DNA of 64,000 bases from Flavobacteriales bacterium (GTDB lineage Bacteria; Bacteroidota; Bacteroidia; Flavobacteriales_F; PHOS-HE28): NCBI GenBank assembly GCA_016718655.1, contig JADKCV010000031.1, positions 1 to 64,000 on the forward strand, given 5' to 3'. A program made the translations under genes and the position numbers. Below, piece after piece: positions 37,781 through 47,100 of this stretch (position 1 is its first letter; each line of letters starts with the position of its first letter). The notes beneath the pieces are model-generated. The model was not told the DNA's origin and made no database searches. It was given only the letters and a program-made list of their open reading frames with translations.

Positions 37781-38194
37781 ATGCAACGCCGCGACTTCCT
37801 TCGCTCCGCCTGCCAGGCCTGTGCCGCACTGGCCTTGGTCCCCTTGGCTGCTGGCTCGTTGGAGAGTTGTGCTTCCGGGCTGGCCGTTACCGATGGTCTG
37901 CTGCGGTTCCCCAAGAGCTCCATGGGCAAGGACGGCACGGCGGTGATCAAAGCGAAAGGCGCACCCCACCCGGTGATGGTGGTGCAGCGACCCGATGGCA
38001 CGTACACCGCCCTGGCCCTGAACTGCCCGCACAAGAACGGCCCGGTGAAGAACAAGGGAGGCGTGCTCACCTGCGACTGGCATGGCAGCACCTTCGACCG
38101 GGAAGGACAGGTGACCAAGGGCCCATCCAAGGCGGGACTGAAGCGCTACCCGGTGGAAGCGGTGGGCGAGGAATTGATGGTGCGCTTCGCCTGA
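37781..38194 (+). CDS. Rieske [2Fe-2S] protein with Tat-like signal
   Basis: 137 residues. N-terminal RRDFLRSACQACAALAL looks like a twin-arginine signal, with a possible but poor lipobox at Cys30 (LESC). The Rieske motif is complete: C82-P-H84 and C98-D-W-H101, binding a [2Fe-2S] cluster. The body is short, as in stand-alone Rieske proteins or electron-transfer subunits; no cytochrome b or oxygenase subunit is adjacent, so the partner is unknown. Its stop abuts that of the convergent BNR-repeat gene with no base between. Confidence 0.9.
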   Translation: MQRRDFLRSACQACAALALVPLAAGSLESCASGLAVTDGLLRFPKSSMGKDGTAVIKAKGAPHPVMVVQRPDGTYTALALNCPHKNGPVKNKGGVLTCDWHGSTFDREGQVTKGPSKAGLKRYPVEAVGEELMVRFA

Positions 38195-39445
38195 TCAGGG
38201 CTTGATCACTTTCTGCGTCACGAAGCCCAGGTTGGTATAGAGCGAAAGGACGTAGGTACCCGATGCGTATCGGCCTAGATCCAAGGGGAGGTCATGTGCG
38301 CCGGCAGGAAGCACCCCTTCGTGCAGGATGCGTAGCAACTCACCTTGCTCCGTATGCACGGCCACCCGTGTCAACGAACGGTGCTGTAGCACGACCGATA
38401 CGCGGAGCGGCCCCTCTGCCACCGTGCTGGAGACGGACAGGCGATCGCGCACCTCGGGCAGCGGTTCCGGTGTACGGACACCCGTGCTCAAGGGGCCATA
38501 GCGGAAGATCCCATATCCACCGGCAAAGGCCAATTGATCATTCACCTTGTGGAAGCGGTTGAAGCCAGGAACGCCGAACCCTTGGCTCCAGGAAGTGCCT
38601 CCATCCTGCGTGGCATAGAGCGTGTTGTCCCCAGCCCAACCGAGCTGTGGCGTCAGGAAGCCCACTCCTTGCAAGCGACCATTGGTCTGGGCCAGGGTAT
38701 CCAAGGTCCACGTGACGCCCGCATCGGAAGAAACGGCAATGCGCGGGCGGCTGTTGAACGCCGATTCGATGGACGCGAAGAAGTGGACCCCATCCGGGGA
38801 TTGGATCTTCCAGAACCACTCGTAACCCGTGCCCGTGGTGAACACCTCGGACCAGGTCACACCCCCATCCTCGGTCCGGTAGATGGATGCACCCGCATTG
38901 GTGTTCGCACCGGCACCCACCGCGAAACCGGTATCGGCATTGAGGAAGTGGACGTCGACCAGGCACCAGGCCAGGCTCGACAGATCGGTGTGGGACCAGG
39001 TATCGCCCCCATCCGTGCTCTTGATGATGTACGCCGGTCCGAAGAACACGCCCGAGCCATAGATGGTAGTGGCATCGGGTGCGCTCAACCCGCAGACACC
39101 GGGGATCTGCTGCGGTAACTGTGACATGATGTCGGTCCAGGTCGTCCCGCCATCCTCGGTGCGGTACAGTTGCCAATCCAACGATCCACAGAACCCGTTC
39201 TGGTCATCGAGGAATTCGATGCTGCGGAGGTAACTGTCGCCGAAGTCCGCCACCACGGACCAGAAGTCACCACCATCATAGGTGCGCAGGATACGCCCGG
39301 ATCCTCCGCCAGCCGCGAAGCCGGTGTCCGCGTTCAGGAAATAGAGGTCATCGCAGCGCTCGATGGTAGGATGGAACAACTGGGTCCATTGCGCCTGCGC
39401 TATCGTCAGGACCAGGAACAGGATGATGGTGGACCAGGATCGCAT
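38195..39445 (-). CDS. Secreted BNR/sortilin-like repeat protein with T9SS type A tail
   Basis: 416 residues: signal peptide MRSWSTIILFLVLTIAQAQ; a beta-propeller with repeated SxDGGxTW units (STDGGDTWSH, TEDGGVTWSE, SSDAGVTWTL, TQDGGTSWSQ) of the YCF48/BNR type, and phrases such as LNADTGFAVG between them; then a type A sorting domain (RVAVHTEQGELLRIL, LGRYASGTYVLSLYTN, VTQKVIKP). Likely exported to the surface by T9SS; ligand unknown. Confidence 0.85.
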   Translation of the reverse strand: MRSWSTIILFLVLTIAQAQWTQLFHPTIERCDDLYFLNADTGFAAGGGSGRILRTYDGGDFWSVVADFGDSYLRSIEFLDDQNGFCGSLDWQLYRTEDGGTTWTDIMSQLPQQIPGVCGLSAPDATTIYGSGVFFGPAYIIKSTDGGDTWSHTDLSSLAWCLVDVHFLNADTGFAVGAGANTNAGASIYRTEDGGVTWSEVFTTGTGYEWFWKIQSPDGVHFFASIESAFNSRPRIAVSSDAGVTWTLDTLAQTNGRLQGVGFLTPQLGWAGDNTLYATQDGGTSWSQGFGVPGFNRFHKVNDQLAFAGGYGIFRYGPLSTGVRTPEPLPEVRDRLSVSSTVAEGPLRVSVVLQHRSLTRVAVHTEQGELLRILHEGVLPAGAHDLPLDLGRYASGTYVLSLYTNLGFVTQKVIKP

Positions 39446-39533
39446 GGGGTCGGTATGTGTCGACCAAGTTGCAGAACGATGGCGATCGTCCGGAGCGCTG
39501 TGCGATGAACGGCACGCGTGGCCGAGCGAACGG

Positions 39534-41009
39534 TCACCCCAAGCCCTCCACGTAGCGCCGGTCGTTCGCAAGGCGCGGCATCTTGCTCTGGGCGTCGTTC
39601 ATGCCCCGCGCCTTCATCCATGCTGCGAAACCGCCCCGGGCTACCGCCGCGATCACCAGCGGCCGCAGCACCTTGCCCGCGATCAGATCCTTGTAATAGG
39701 GGTTGCGCTTCTGCAGGGCTTCGTCCATCGCGACGGCGAAGCGTGCCATGTCCGCCGGAGGGGCCGCGAACTCGATGAACCATTCGTGGTAGGGCAGGCC
39801 ATCCTTGGGAGCGGTCTGAGGCGCTACGGTGAACTCGGCCACCTCGCCCGGCACCAACGCCAGGGCATCCTTCAACGCTCCTTCCACCTCCTCGGCGATG
39901 ACATGTTCGCCAAAGGCACTGGTGAAATGCTTGGTGCGGCCTGTGACCTTGATGCGCGGGGGGCTGAGCGAGGTGAACTTCACCGTATCGCCGATCTCGT
40001 AGCCCCATAGGCCAGCGTTGGTGTATAGGACCAGTGCGTACTGCGTGTTCAGCTCCACCTCGGCGATGGAGCGTGGACGGCGGTCGTTGCCCTGCATGGG
40101 CACGAAGCCGAAGTAGATGCCGTTGTCCACCACCAACAGCAGGCCCTCGTCGTTGTCCTTGTCCTGGTAGGCGATGAAGCCTTCGCTGGCCGGGAAGAGC
40201 TCCACACTGGGCACGCTGCCACCGATGAGCGCCTCCATACGGTTGCGGTACGGGTCGTAGTTGACACCGCCATACACGAAGAGCGAGAAGTGCGGGAAGA
40301 CCTCCTTGACCGTGGCCTTGCCGGTGCGGGTCAGCAGACGCTCGAAGTACATCTGCACCCAGGCAGGTATGCCACTGATCAGTCGCATGTCGGCCTGCAT
40401 GGTCTCGCCCACGATGGCCTCCACCTTGGTCTCCCAGTCGGCGATGCTGTTGGTGGCGAAGCCGGGCATGCGGTTCTTCAACAAGTAGGCCGGTACGTGG
40501 TTGGCGACGATCCCGCTGAGCCGCCCGGTGGGGATGCGCCGCGAGCGATCGAGCACTGGACTGCCTTGGAGGAAGATCATCTTGCCGTCCACGAAGTCAG
40601 CGCGGCCACTGTGGGCGATGTAGGCCAGCAAGGCCCGGCGAGCGCTACCGATGTGGTTGGGCAGGCTCTCCGGGGTGATGGGGATGTATTTGGCGCCGCT
40701 GGTGGTGCCGCTGGTCTTGCAGAAGTAGAGGGGCTTGCCGGGCCACAGCACATCGTCCTCGCCGAACAGGACGCGGTCCACATAGGGCTTGAAGCCTTCG
40801 TAATCGCGCAAGGGCACAGCCTGCACCAGGTCGGTATGACCGCGCACGTCATGCAGGCGGTGCTCCCGCCCGAAGGCGGTGTCGCCCCCGAAGCGGACCA
40901 GCCGGGTCAACAGGGCCTGCTGGGTGGCCACGGGGTCCAGGGCACGGCGCATCACGGCGTCCGTCACGTAGCGCGCGTAGGGCTTGGCGATGGCGCTCTT
41001 CAGGCTCAT
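39534..41009 (-). CDS. GH3 auxin-responsive-promoter family protein
   Basis: 491 residues, a member of the adenylating GH3 family named for plant auxin-conjugating enzymes. The nucleotide-binding motif is YFCKTSGTTSGAKYIPIT (residues about 93-110), with VYGGVNYDPYR and YTNAGLWGYEIGDTVKFTS further on, the last being the family's motif II/III region. It probably couples an acyl group to an amino-containing acceptor through an acyl-AMP; bacterial substrates are not established. Its start overlaps the M23 peptidase stop by four bases. Confidence 0.9.
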   Translation of the reverse strand: MSLKSAIAKPYARYVTDAVMRRALDPVATQQALLTRLVRFGGDTAFGREHRLHDVRGHTDLVQAVPLRDYEGFKPYVDRVLFGEDDVLWPGKPLYFCKTSGTTSGAKYIPITPESLPNHIGSARRALLAYIAHSGRADFVDGKMIFLQGSPVLDRSRRIPTGRLSGIVANHVPAYLLKNRMPGFATNSIADWETKVEAIVGETMQADMRLISGIPAWVQMYFERLLTRTGKATVKEVFPHFSLFVYGGVNYDPYRNRMEALIGGSVPSVELFPASEGFIAYQDKDNDEGLLLVVDNGIYFGFVPMQGNDRRPRSIAEVELNTQYALVLYTNAGLWGYEIGDTVKFTSLSPPRIKVTGRTKHFTSAFGEHVIAEEVEGALKDALALVPGEVAEFTVAPQTAPKDGLPYHEWFIEFAAPPADMARFAVAMDEALQKRNPYYKDLIAGKVLRPLVIAAVARGGFAAWMKARGMNDAQSKMPRLANDRRYVEGLG

Positions 41010-41911
41010 TCGAAGACGATGTAGCGCTGCGGGTCCACCGGGTCACCCTTCAACCACAGCTCGAAATGGAGGTGCGGCCCGGTGGTGAGCTCTCCGCTGT
41101 TACCTACAATGGCCACGGCCTCCCCAGCACGTACCTTATCACCCACCTTCCGGAGAAGCACACTGTTGTGCTTGTAGATGCTCACCAGATCGTTCCGATG
41201 TTGGATGTGCAGCACATGCCCGGCATCGGTGGTCCAGCTCGCTTCGATCACCGTTCCTTCCAAGCAGGCCTTCACCGCCGCATCGGCCTTGGCCACGATG
41301 TCCATACCGAAATGCCCTTGGGCACGGTCGAACGTGGTGGTGACGATACCTCGAAGGGGTGGGAACAGCACCAGCCCGGCCAGGTCACGTGGACCACTGC
41401 CATTGGCGCCTTCCACCAGGTCATAGGCTTGCTCGCGGGCCATACGGGCGCGCAATGCACTGTCGGCATCACCGGGCACCAGGTCCTCCGGTCCGGGAGT
41501 CGCAACCAGCGGGGCGAACAGATTGGCACTGTCCGCGTGCAACTCCCCCCGCAACACGCGTTGTAGGTTCATCAGGTAGGCATCCTGTTCCCTCACCCGC
41601 AGCTCCAAGGAATCGGCCAGGACCGTACTCCGATAAGCATTGCGCTTGGTCTCCTGGTCGGAATAACCGGGAATGTAGCGCTTGAGCGGTGTGAACACGA
41701 TCAAGGCGGTCACGAACAGGCCGTGTAGCGTGAAGGCCACCAGCGTGAGTAACAAGACGTTCAACCGAGTGAGCCGGATACTGAACCGTTCTTCGAACGT
41801 ACGGTCGTTGATCAGGAGCAAGCGGTACTTGTTCTTGAGCTTGCCCAATAGCCGCCTGGCCCGGGGACGGGGCCGGGCGACGGGTCTCGGGTCCTTCGCG
41901 GATTCGGCCAT
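41006..41911 (-). CDS. M23 family metallopeptidase, membrane-anchored
   Basis: 301 residues. A basic cytoplasmic N-terminus, one membrane helix (VLLLTLVAFTLHGLFVTALIV, about residues 51-71), a coiled linker and a C-terminal LytM domain. Zn ligands are present: His and Asp in QGHFGMDIVA and HLH in GPHLHFEL. It probably cuts peptidoglycan cross-links or acts as a scaffold. It is divergent from sprE and coupled to the GH3 gene by ATGA. A box CACCTTTG lies just upstream. Confidence 0.92.
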   Translation of the reverse strand: MAESAKDPRPVARPRPRARRLLGKLKNKYRLLLINDRTFEERFSIRLTRLNVLLLTLVAFTLHGLFVTALIVFTPLKRYIPGYSDQETKRNAYRSTVLADSLELRVREQDAYLMNLQRVLRGELHADSANLFAPLVATPGPEDLVPGDADSALRARMAREQAYDLVEGANGSGPRDLAGLVLFPPLRGIVTTTFDRAQGHFGMDIVAKADAAVKACLEGTVIEASWTTDAGHVLHIQHRNDLVSIYKHNSVLLRKVGDKVRAGEAVAIVGNSGELTTGPHLHFELWLKGDPVDPQRYIVFE

Positions 41912-41917
41912 CACGCA

Positions 41918-41925
41918 CAAAGGTG
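41918..41925 (-). promoter_or_regulatory. -7 box (CACCTTTG) of the M23-GH3 operon
   Basis: xAyCTTTG box six bases before the M23 ATG on the minus strand. Confidence 0.45.
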
Positions 41926-42025
41926 GCTATCCCGATCGGATCGGCCGATGGCAATTCGGAAAAGCGGCCGAGCATAGAGCCCAATGAAATAACTTCGCCC
42001 GTTCGTAGTTAAGGCATCCGGAACC

Positions 42026-44662
42026 ATGCTTCCCCGCTCCCTTCACCATGCCGCCTCATGGGCGCTCCTGCTGGCCGTGCTGTTCGGCACCGGTTGCAGT
42101 AAACAGAAGGATGCCTTCCTGAACCGCACCTACCACCGTCTGACCTCCAGGGACAACGGCTGGTTCAACGCGAACGAGAAGCTCAAGGAGGTTGTCCGGG
42201 GTATGGAGGATGCCCACGTGGACAACTACGACGAGGTACTACCCTTGTTCATCTATGGCACGGAGGATCAGGCCCGCAATGCCACGCCCGACCTGGAGAA
42301 GTGCATCGACAAGTGCTCGCTCGTGATCGAGCGGCACAGCATGGACATCGAAGGCAAGGAACGTAACAAGTGGATCGATGATGCCTGGTTCGTCATCGCG
42401 AAGAGCCAGTTCTACAAAGGGAATTTCTACGAAGCCGAGCGCGGGTTCACCTACATCAGCAGGAGGTTCAAGGATGGCGACCGCCGATTGCAGGCGCTGG
42501 AGTGGCAAGCTCGGACAGCGATCCAACTGGAACAGTTCGCCAAGGCCCAGAGCGCGTTGGACCTGGTGAAGGACGAAAAGAAGCTGCCCAAGGACTTCGA
42601 CCATGCCTCACAAAGCGCCGTGCAAGCCGACATGGAGCTGAAGCGCGGCAAGGTGGACGACGCGATCATCCATCTTGAACGTGCGGTCGACCTGACGAAG
42701 GACCGTCGCTCCCGTGTGCGTTGGGCCTTCATCCTTGCCCAGCTTTACCAGGTCAAGGGCTTCGAAGAGAAGGCGATCGCTCAATTCGGCAAGGTGGTTC
42801 GCATGAACCCACCCTACGAGATGGCCTTCCACGCACAGATCATGCAGGCGTTGGCCTTCAATAAGGGCGATAGCAAGACCCTGCGTCAGAAGCTGAACCG
42901 CATGCTTCGTGACGACAAGCATATCGACCACTTCGACATGATCCACTATGCCTTGGCGGACCTGGACCTGAAGGAGCGGAAGAAGGAGGACGCCATTGCC
43001 CACCTGCTGACCAGCGCCAAGGTGAGCACCACCGATACGAAACAGAAAGCCAAGACCTTCTTGAAGTTGGCCGATATCCAGTTCGACGACCGGATCTATG
43101 CACTGGCCCAGAAATACTACGATAGCACGGCCACACTTCTGAATGAAGAGCACCTGCGCTTCGAGGAAGTGACCACACGGGCGCGGGTGTTGGGCGATCT
43201 GGTGGAGCAACTGGGGATCATCGCCCGGGAGGATAGCCTACAGGCGCTGGCGCAGTTGGATGAAGGCGAACTGGAGAAGAAGATCAACAGCATCATCCGC
43301 GACCGGGAGCGTGAGGAAGAGGAGAAGAAGAGGCTTGAGGAGGAGGCCCGCGCGTTGGGTGACGCTGCCCCAGGAGGACCGGTGACCCCCACCCCACCAG
43401 CTGCCGGAGGACGTGGTAACTGGTACTTCTATGACCCCCAACAGATCGGTCGTGGTCTTGCCCAGTTCCGGAAGCGCTGGGGCAACCGCCCGTTGGAGGA
43501 TAACTGGCGCCGCAAGGACAAGAGCGGCAGCGCATTGGCCGAAGGGTTCGATGAAGAAGGGGAAGAGGGAGAGGAAGGCGAGGAAGGAGGGAAGGAGGAC
43601 AAGGAGGCCGAATGGAAGGACCCTGCTTTCTACATGAAAGACCTGCCCCGTGATGAGGCCGATGTGCTGGCAAGCAATGCGCGGGTGTGCGAAGCGCTCT
43701 ACGTGAGCGGGATGATCTACAAGGAACAGCTGAAGGACGTGGACAATGCCACCGAGAGCTTCGAGGTGCTCAACAACCGGTTCGAAGAATGTCGCTATAC
43801 CCCCGAGAGCTATTATCAGCTATACCGCATCTACTTGGAAAAGGAGCAAGGTGGATGGTTCTCCTTGGAAGGGATCGGCTCACAGACCTATGCCGACATC
43901 ATCCTCGAACGGTGGCCCGATTCGGAGTTCGCCCGATTGGTGCGTGACCCCAACATCCTACAAGCCGATGAACAACGCAAGCGGGAGGAAGAGGAGGCTT
44001 ATCGCGGCATCTATCAGCAGTTCCGTCAGTACAGCTATATCCCCGTGGTGAATGCCTGCGATGTGGTGCTGCGCGAGGAACCCCGCAACCACTTCAGACC
44101 CAAGTACCACATCCTGAAGGCCATGGCCTTGGGTGGTTTAAGGGATATGGGCAATTACCGGAGCACCCTGAACGAGCTGAGATCGACCTACCCGGGCACT
44201 GATGAGGCAAAGGCGGCCGACGAGATGCTTGCCGCACTGGACAAGGCGGCTGGTGGAACGGTCCCACCTCGGGCGGAAGGCAGTTCGGCCTCCTACACCA
44301 TGGGCAACGGTCCCCACTTCTATGTGGTGGTGGTACCCAACAAGGATAACGACCTCAACACCATCAAAGCAGCGATCGCCGATTTCGGACGGGCCTATCT
44401 GCCCTCAGAGACCTTCCAGATCACCAACAACTTCCTGGACGCCGAACACCAACTGGTGCTGGTGGACCGGTTGGCTGACAAGGCCGCAGCGCTCAATTAC
44501 CACATGCTCTTCACGGGCAACACCGATGTGCTCTCCGACCTGAACTCCAAGGGCTTCTCCTCCTTCGTCATCACCCCGGAGAATTACACCGCCCTTTTCC
44601 GCACCAAGGACCTGATCGGGTATCAAGCCTTCTTTGCCGAGAAGTACCTAGAGGCTCAATAG
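42026..44662 (+). CDS. sprE: SprE/PorW-family T9SS lipoprotein with TPR repeats
   Basis: 878 residues. Lipobox FGTGC with lipidated Cys24, then the family start KDAFLNRTYHRLTSRDNGWFNANEKLKE. TPR-like helical hairpins fill about residues 85-390; a charged coiled coil follows (about 415-445, EREEEEKKRLEEEAR), a Glu/Gly-rich low-complexity stretch (about 512-530), more helical repeats, and a C-terminal domain (HFYVVVVPNKDNDLNTIKAAI onward) typical of the family. SprE/PorW is an outer-membrane-associated lipoprotein needed for T9SS translocation and gliding in flavobacteria. Neighbours (divergent M23 peptidase, downstream bactofilin and atp genes) are consistent with Bacteroidota synteny as I recall it. 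Confidence 0.85.
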   Translation: MLPRSLHHAASWALLLAVLFGTGCSKQKDAFLNRTYHRLTSRDNGWFNANEKLKEVVRGMEDAHVDNYDEVLPLFIYGTEDQARNATPDLEKCIDKCSLVIERHSMDIEGKERNKWIDDAWFVIAKSQFYKGNFYEAERGFTYISRRFKDGDRRLQALEWQARTAIQLEQFAKAQSALDLVKDEKKLPKDFDHASQSAVQADMELKRGKVDDAIIHLERAVDLTKDRRSRVRWAFILAQLYQVKGFEEKAIAQFGKVVRMNPPYEMAFHAQIMQALAFNKGDSKTLRQKLNRMLRDDKHIDHFDMIHYALADLDLKERKKEDAIAHLLTSAKVSTTDTKQKAKTFLKLADIQFDDRIYALAQKYYDSTATLLNEEHLRFEEVTTRARVLGDLVEQLGIIAREDSLQALAQLDEGELEKKINSIIRDREREEEEKKRLEEEARALGDAAPGGPVTPTPPAAGGRGNWYFYDPQQIGRGLAQFRKRWGNRPLEDNWRRKDKSGSALAEGFDEEGEEGEEGEEGGKEDKEAEWKDPAFYMKDLPRDEADVLASNARVCEALYVSGMIYKEQLKDVDNATESFEVLNNRFEECRYTPESYYQLYRIYLEKEQGGWFSLEGIGSQTYADIILERWPDSEFARLVRDPNILQADEQRKREEEEAYRGIYQQFRQYSYIPVVNACDVVLREEPRNHFRPKYHILKAMALGGLRDMGNYRSTLNELRSTYPGTDEAKAADEMLAALDKAAGGTVPPRAEGSSASYTMGNGPHFYVVVVPNKDNDLNTIKAAIADFGRAYLPSETFQITNNFLDAEHQLVLVDRLADKAAALNYHMLFTGNTDVLSDLNSKGFSSFVITPENYTALFRTKDLIGYQAFFAEKYLEAQ

Positions 44663-44681
44663 GATAAGTCGTTGCAGGGGC

Positions 44682-44689
44682 TATCTTTG
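44682..44689 (+). promoter_or_regulatory. -7 box (TATCTTTG) of the bactofilin gene
   Basis: Exact TAnnTTTG 19 bases after the sprE stop and 35 bases before the bactofilin ATG. Confidence 0.55.
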
Positions 44690-44724
44690 TCCGGCACGTT
44701 CGTACCACCTAGCTCATTGGGACC

Positions 44725-45180
44725 ATGTTCCGAAGCGAAAAATCCGCCCCTGCTGCCATGAATAAGTCCGCAGAGACCGTCAACCCAGGAAAGATCAACA
44801 GTATCATGGAGGGCACCTCCTTGGTAGGCGAGATCCAAAGCGACAGTAACCTCCGCGTGGATGGTCGTGTGAAGGGTACGATCAATGTTCGCGGCCGATT
44901 GATCGTGGGACAAAGTGGCGTGATCGAAGGAGAGGTGACCTGTCAGAGTAGCGACATCGAAGGAACTGTTCTGGGCCGTGTGAACTGCCAGGACCTGTTG
45001 AGCCTCAAGGCGACCGCCAAGCTCCAAGGCGACATCAACACGAAGAAGCTCGCTATCGAACCAGGTGCCGTGTTCACCGGGAACTGTAGCATGGGCGGTG
45101 GTGTGTTGAAGGAAATGGACCCCGTGCGCTTACGCACGGAAGGTGCCCGCACCGAGCAGCCTGCACAGGCCGTTCGCTGA
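44725..45180 (+). CDS. Bactofilin (polymer-forming cytoskeletal protein)
   Basis: 151 residues with the bactofilin beta-helix: SIMEGTSLVGEIQSDSNLRVDG, VKGTINVRGRLIVGQSGVIEGEV and later hexapeptide-like rungs, ending in a disordered tail. Bactofilins self-assemble into filaments that position cell-wall enzymes, and often lie beside M23 peptidases; here the M23 gene is across sprE. An internal ATG at 44758 is an alternative start that would lose a short hydrophilic leader. Confidence 0.93.
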   Translation: MFRSEKSAPAAMNKSAETVNPGKINSIMEGTSLVGEIQSDSNLRVDGRVKGTINVRGRLIVGQSGVIEGEVTCQSSDIEGTVLGRVNCQDLLSLKATAKLQGDINTKKLAIEPGAVFTGNCSMGGGVLKEMDPVRLRTEGARTEQPAQAVR

Positions 45181-45196
45181 TACCGACCTCGTCCCC

Positions 45197-45595
45197 ATGG
45201 AGCGATCGGCCTCCCGTTGGTCCTTCGTCCTGCCCGTCATCCTCTTTGGTGTGGTCTGCTTTGTGGCACTTTGGGCCACCCTTGCCGCCTTGCACATCAC
45301 CATGCTCGCGCTGCATCAGGCGGTGGTCCTATATTTCACGGTACTCACTCTCCTTCTTCACGGCTGGGTGCATGCAGCGGCCAGTGCGGATAGTAGGATG
45401 ATGGTGCGCCGGTTCATGGCCTCCATGGTCGTGAAGATGATGGTCTCACTCCTCGTACTCATGGTGTTGTTGCTCACGCGTCCGAAGGACCAGGTGCTCA
45501 CCCTCGCCCTCGTCTTCATGGGCTGTTATTTGGCGTTCCTGGTCTTCAGCACCGTCACCAGTTTGCGGCTGATCCGACGATGGACCGCTCCATGA
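45197..45595 (+). CDS. Four-helix membrane protein, probable AtpI-like assembly factor
   Basis: 132 residues with four predicted membrane helices (FVLPVILFGVVCFVALWATL, AVVLYFTVLTLLLHGWV, VVKMMVSLLVLMVLLL, LALVFMGCYLAFLVFSTV). No sequence motif identifies it, but its position just before the AtpZ-like gene and atpB, and its size and topology, fit an AtpI-type ATP synthase accessory protein. Its stop overlaps the next start (ATGA). Confidence 0.65.
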   Translation: MERSASRWSFVLPVILFGVVCFVALWATLAALHITMLALHQAVVLYFTVLTLLLHGWVHAAASADSRMMVRRFMASMVVKMMVSLLVLMVLLLTRPKDQVLTLALVFMGCYLAFLVFSTVTSLRLIRRWTAP

Positions 45596-45819
45596 CCACC
45601 CCGGAGAAAGGCCGCAAGGGACGCCTTGACCCAAGTACCTATATGCGACTCTCGGGCATGGGATTGACCATGATGGCCGTGGTGCTCGCATTCACCTTTA
45701 CGGGACATTGGTTGGATGGTTTACTAGGATGGCGCTTCCCGCTATTCACCATCCTTCTGGCACTGGTGGGCATCGCTGGGGCCATCATCCATCTCATCCG
45801 GGAAACCGGGCGCAAATAG
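45592..45819 (+). CDS. AtpZ/AtpI-family protein
   Basis: 75 residues, two membrane helices with the family phrase GHWLDGLLGWRFPLFTILLALVGIAGAIIHLIR. AtpZ/AtpI proteins help assemble the c-ring or supply Mg2+. Overlaps the preceding gene by four bases; a second in-frame ATG at 45580 is less likely. Confidence 0.85.
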   Translation: MTTPEKGRKGRLDPSTYMRLSGMGLTMMAVVLAFTFTGHWLDGLLGWRFPLFTILLALVGIAGAIIHLIRETGRK

Positions 45820-45851
45820 CACGATGGGTTTTCGCGTTCCGAACAGAGTTC

Positions 45852-45859
45852 TACCTTTG
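45852..45859 (+). promoter_or_regulatory. -7 box (TACCTTTG) of the atpB operon
   Basis: Exact TAnnTTTG, with a T-rich possible -33 element (GTTTTCG, near 45826) about 20 bases upstream. Suggests that atpB to atpG have their own promoter in addition to read-through from the bactofilin gene. Confidence 0.6.
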
Positions 45860-45897
45860 CGCCCGCAATGCGGGGGGTAGCACTCCGCAAAACCGTG

Positions 45898-47070
45898 ATG
45901 AAACCCTTGATCCGCGCCACTTCCCTTCTGTTCAGCGTTCTGTTCGCAGGGGTGTCTTTCGCGCAACATGAAGGGCACGATCACGCGGCCAGCGACACGA
46001 CCCATGTCCACGAGGTGGTGATACCGACGGCTGATGTCCACGATGGGCATCCCAATGAAGCCACCGGCGAAGCGCATGACGCGCATGGTGTGGCGAAGTT
46101 CAACCCTGGTGAGATGATCATGGGCCACGTGGGGGATGAGCACGGCTGGCACCTGTGGGGCCACACCAGCCTCCCACTCCCGATCCTGGTCTACAACACC
46201 CAACGCGGCTTCAGCGCCTTCAGCAGTGCGCACTTCGACCACGGGCACAAGACCCACGGTGGTTACATGCTGCATGAGGGGAAGTTGGTTGCCACGGACG
46301 CCGCGGACGGGACCGATGCGCACCACGCGACCGAGAACGAGGCATTGACCAAGGCCACCTGGGACCTGAGCATCACCAAGAACGTACTGGCCATGCTGGT
46401 GAGCGTCGTATTGATGCTCATGATCTTCCTGAGCGTGGCCGCAGCGTACAAGAAGCGCGGGACCAGCGCGCCCAAGGGGCTTCAGAGCTTCATCGAGCCG
46501 ATCATCCTGTTCGTGCGCGACGATGTGGCAAAAGCGAACATCGGCCCGAAGTATGAACGGTTCATGCCCTTCTTGTTGACGGTGTTCTTCTTCATCCTGA
46601 TCAACAACCTGATGGGCTTGATCCCCATCTTCCCCTTCGGCGCCAACGTGAGCGGTAGCATCTCGGTGACCTTCACCTTGGCGGCCATCACCTTCGTTCT
46701 CACGCTCATCAACGGTAACCGTCACTACTGGGGACACATCCTGGCCATGCCCGGTGTTCCCAAACCGGTGCTGCTCATCCTTACACCGGTGGAGATCCTC
46801 GGTGTGTTCCTGCGCCCTGCGATCCTGATGATCCGATTGTTCGCGAACATCACCGCCGGGCACATCATCGTGTTGAGCTTCTTCTCCTTGATCTTCATAT
46901 TCGGCGAGATCAACGCTGGCCTGGGTTGGGGTGTGAGCATCTTCAGCCTGGTCTTCACCATCTTCATGAGCATGATGGAACTTCTGGTGGCGTTCATCCA
47001 GGCCTTCGTGTTCACCTTCCTCTCTGCCATGTACCTGGGTTCCGCTATCGAGGAGCCCCACCATCACTAA
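45898..47070 (+). CDS. atpB: ATP synthase F0 subunit a, with His-rich N-terminal domain
   Basis: 390 residues. A signal peptide (LLFSVLFAGVSFAQ) is followed by about 120 residues rich in His (QHEGHDHAASDTTHVHE and later HDAHGVAKF, DEHGWHLWGH) before the membrane domain. The essential Arg is in LMIRLFANITAGHI. The half-channel helices and AFVFTFLSAMYLGSA complete the subunit, which conducts protons to the c-ring. Bacteroidota subunit a proteins usually have a cleaved, extended N-terminus; the His content here stands out. ATG 45898 starts the signal peptide; ATG 45868 is possible. Confidence 0.92.
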   Translation: MKPLIRATSLLFSVLFAGVSFAQHEGHDHAASDTTHVHEVVIPTADVHDGHPNEATGEAHDAHGVAKFNPGEMIMGHVGDEHGWHLWGHTSLPLPILVYNTQRGFSAFSSAHFDHGHKTHGGYMLHEGKLVATDAADGTDAHHATENEALTKATWDLSITKNVLAMLVSVVLMLMIFLSVAAAYKKRGTSAPKGLQSFIEPIILFVRDDVAKANIGPKYERFMPFLLTVFFFILINNLMGLIPIFPFGANVSGSISVTFTLAAITFVLTLINGNRHYWGHILAMPGVPKPVLLILTPVEILGVFLRPAILMIRLFANITAGHIIVLSFFSLIFIFGEINAGLGWGVSIFSLVFTIFMSMMELLVAFIQAFVFTFLSAMYLGSAIEEPHHH

Positions 47071-47100
47071 GTAAAACACGCAAACCCAAACCCGTCCCCC

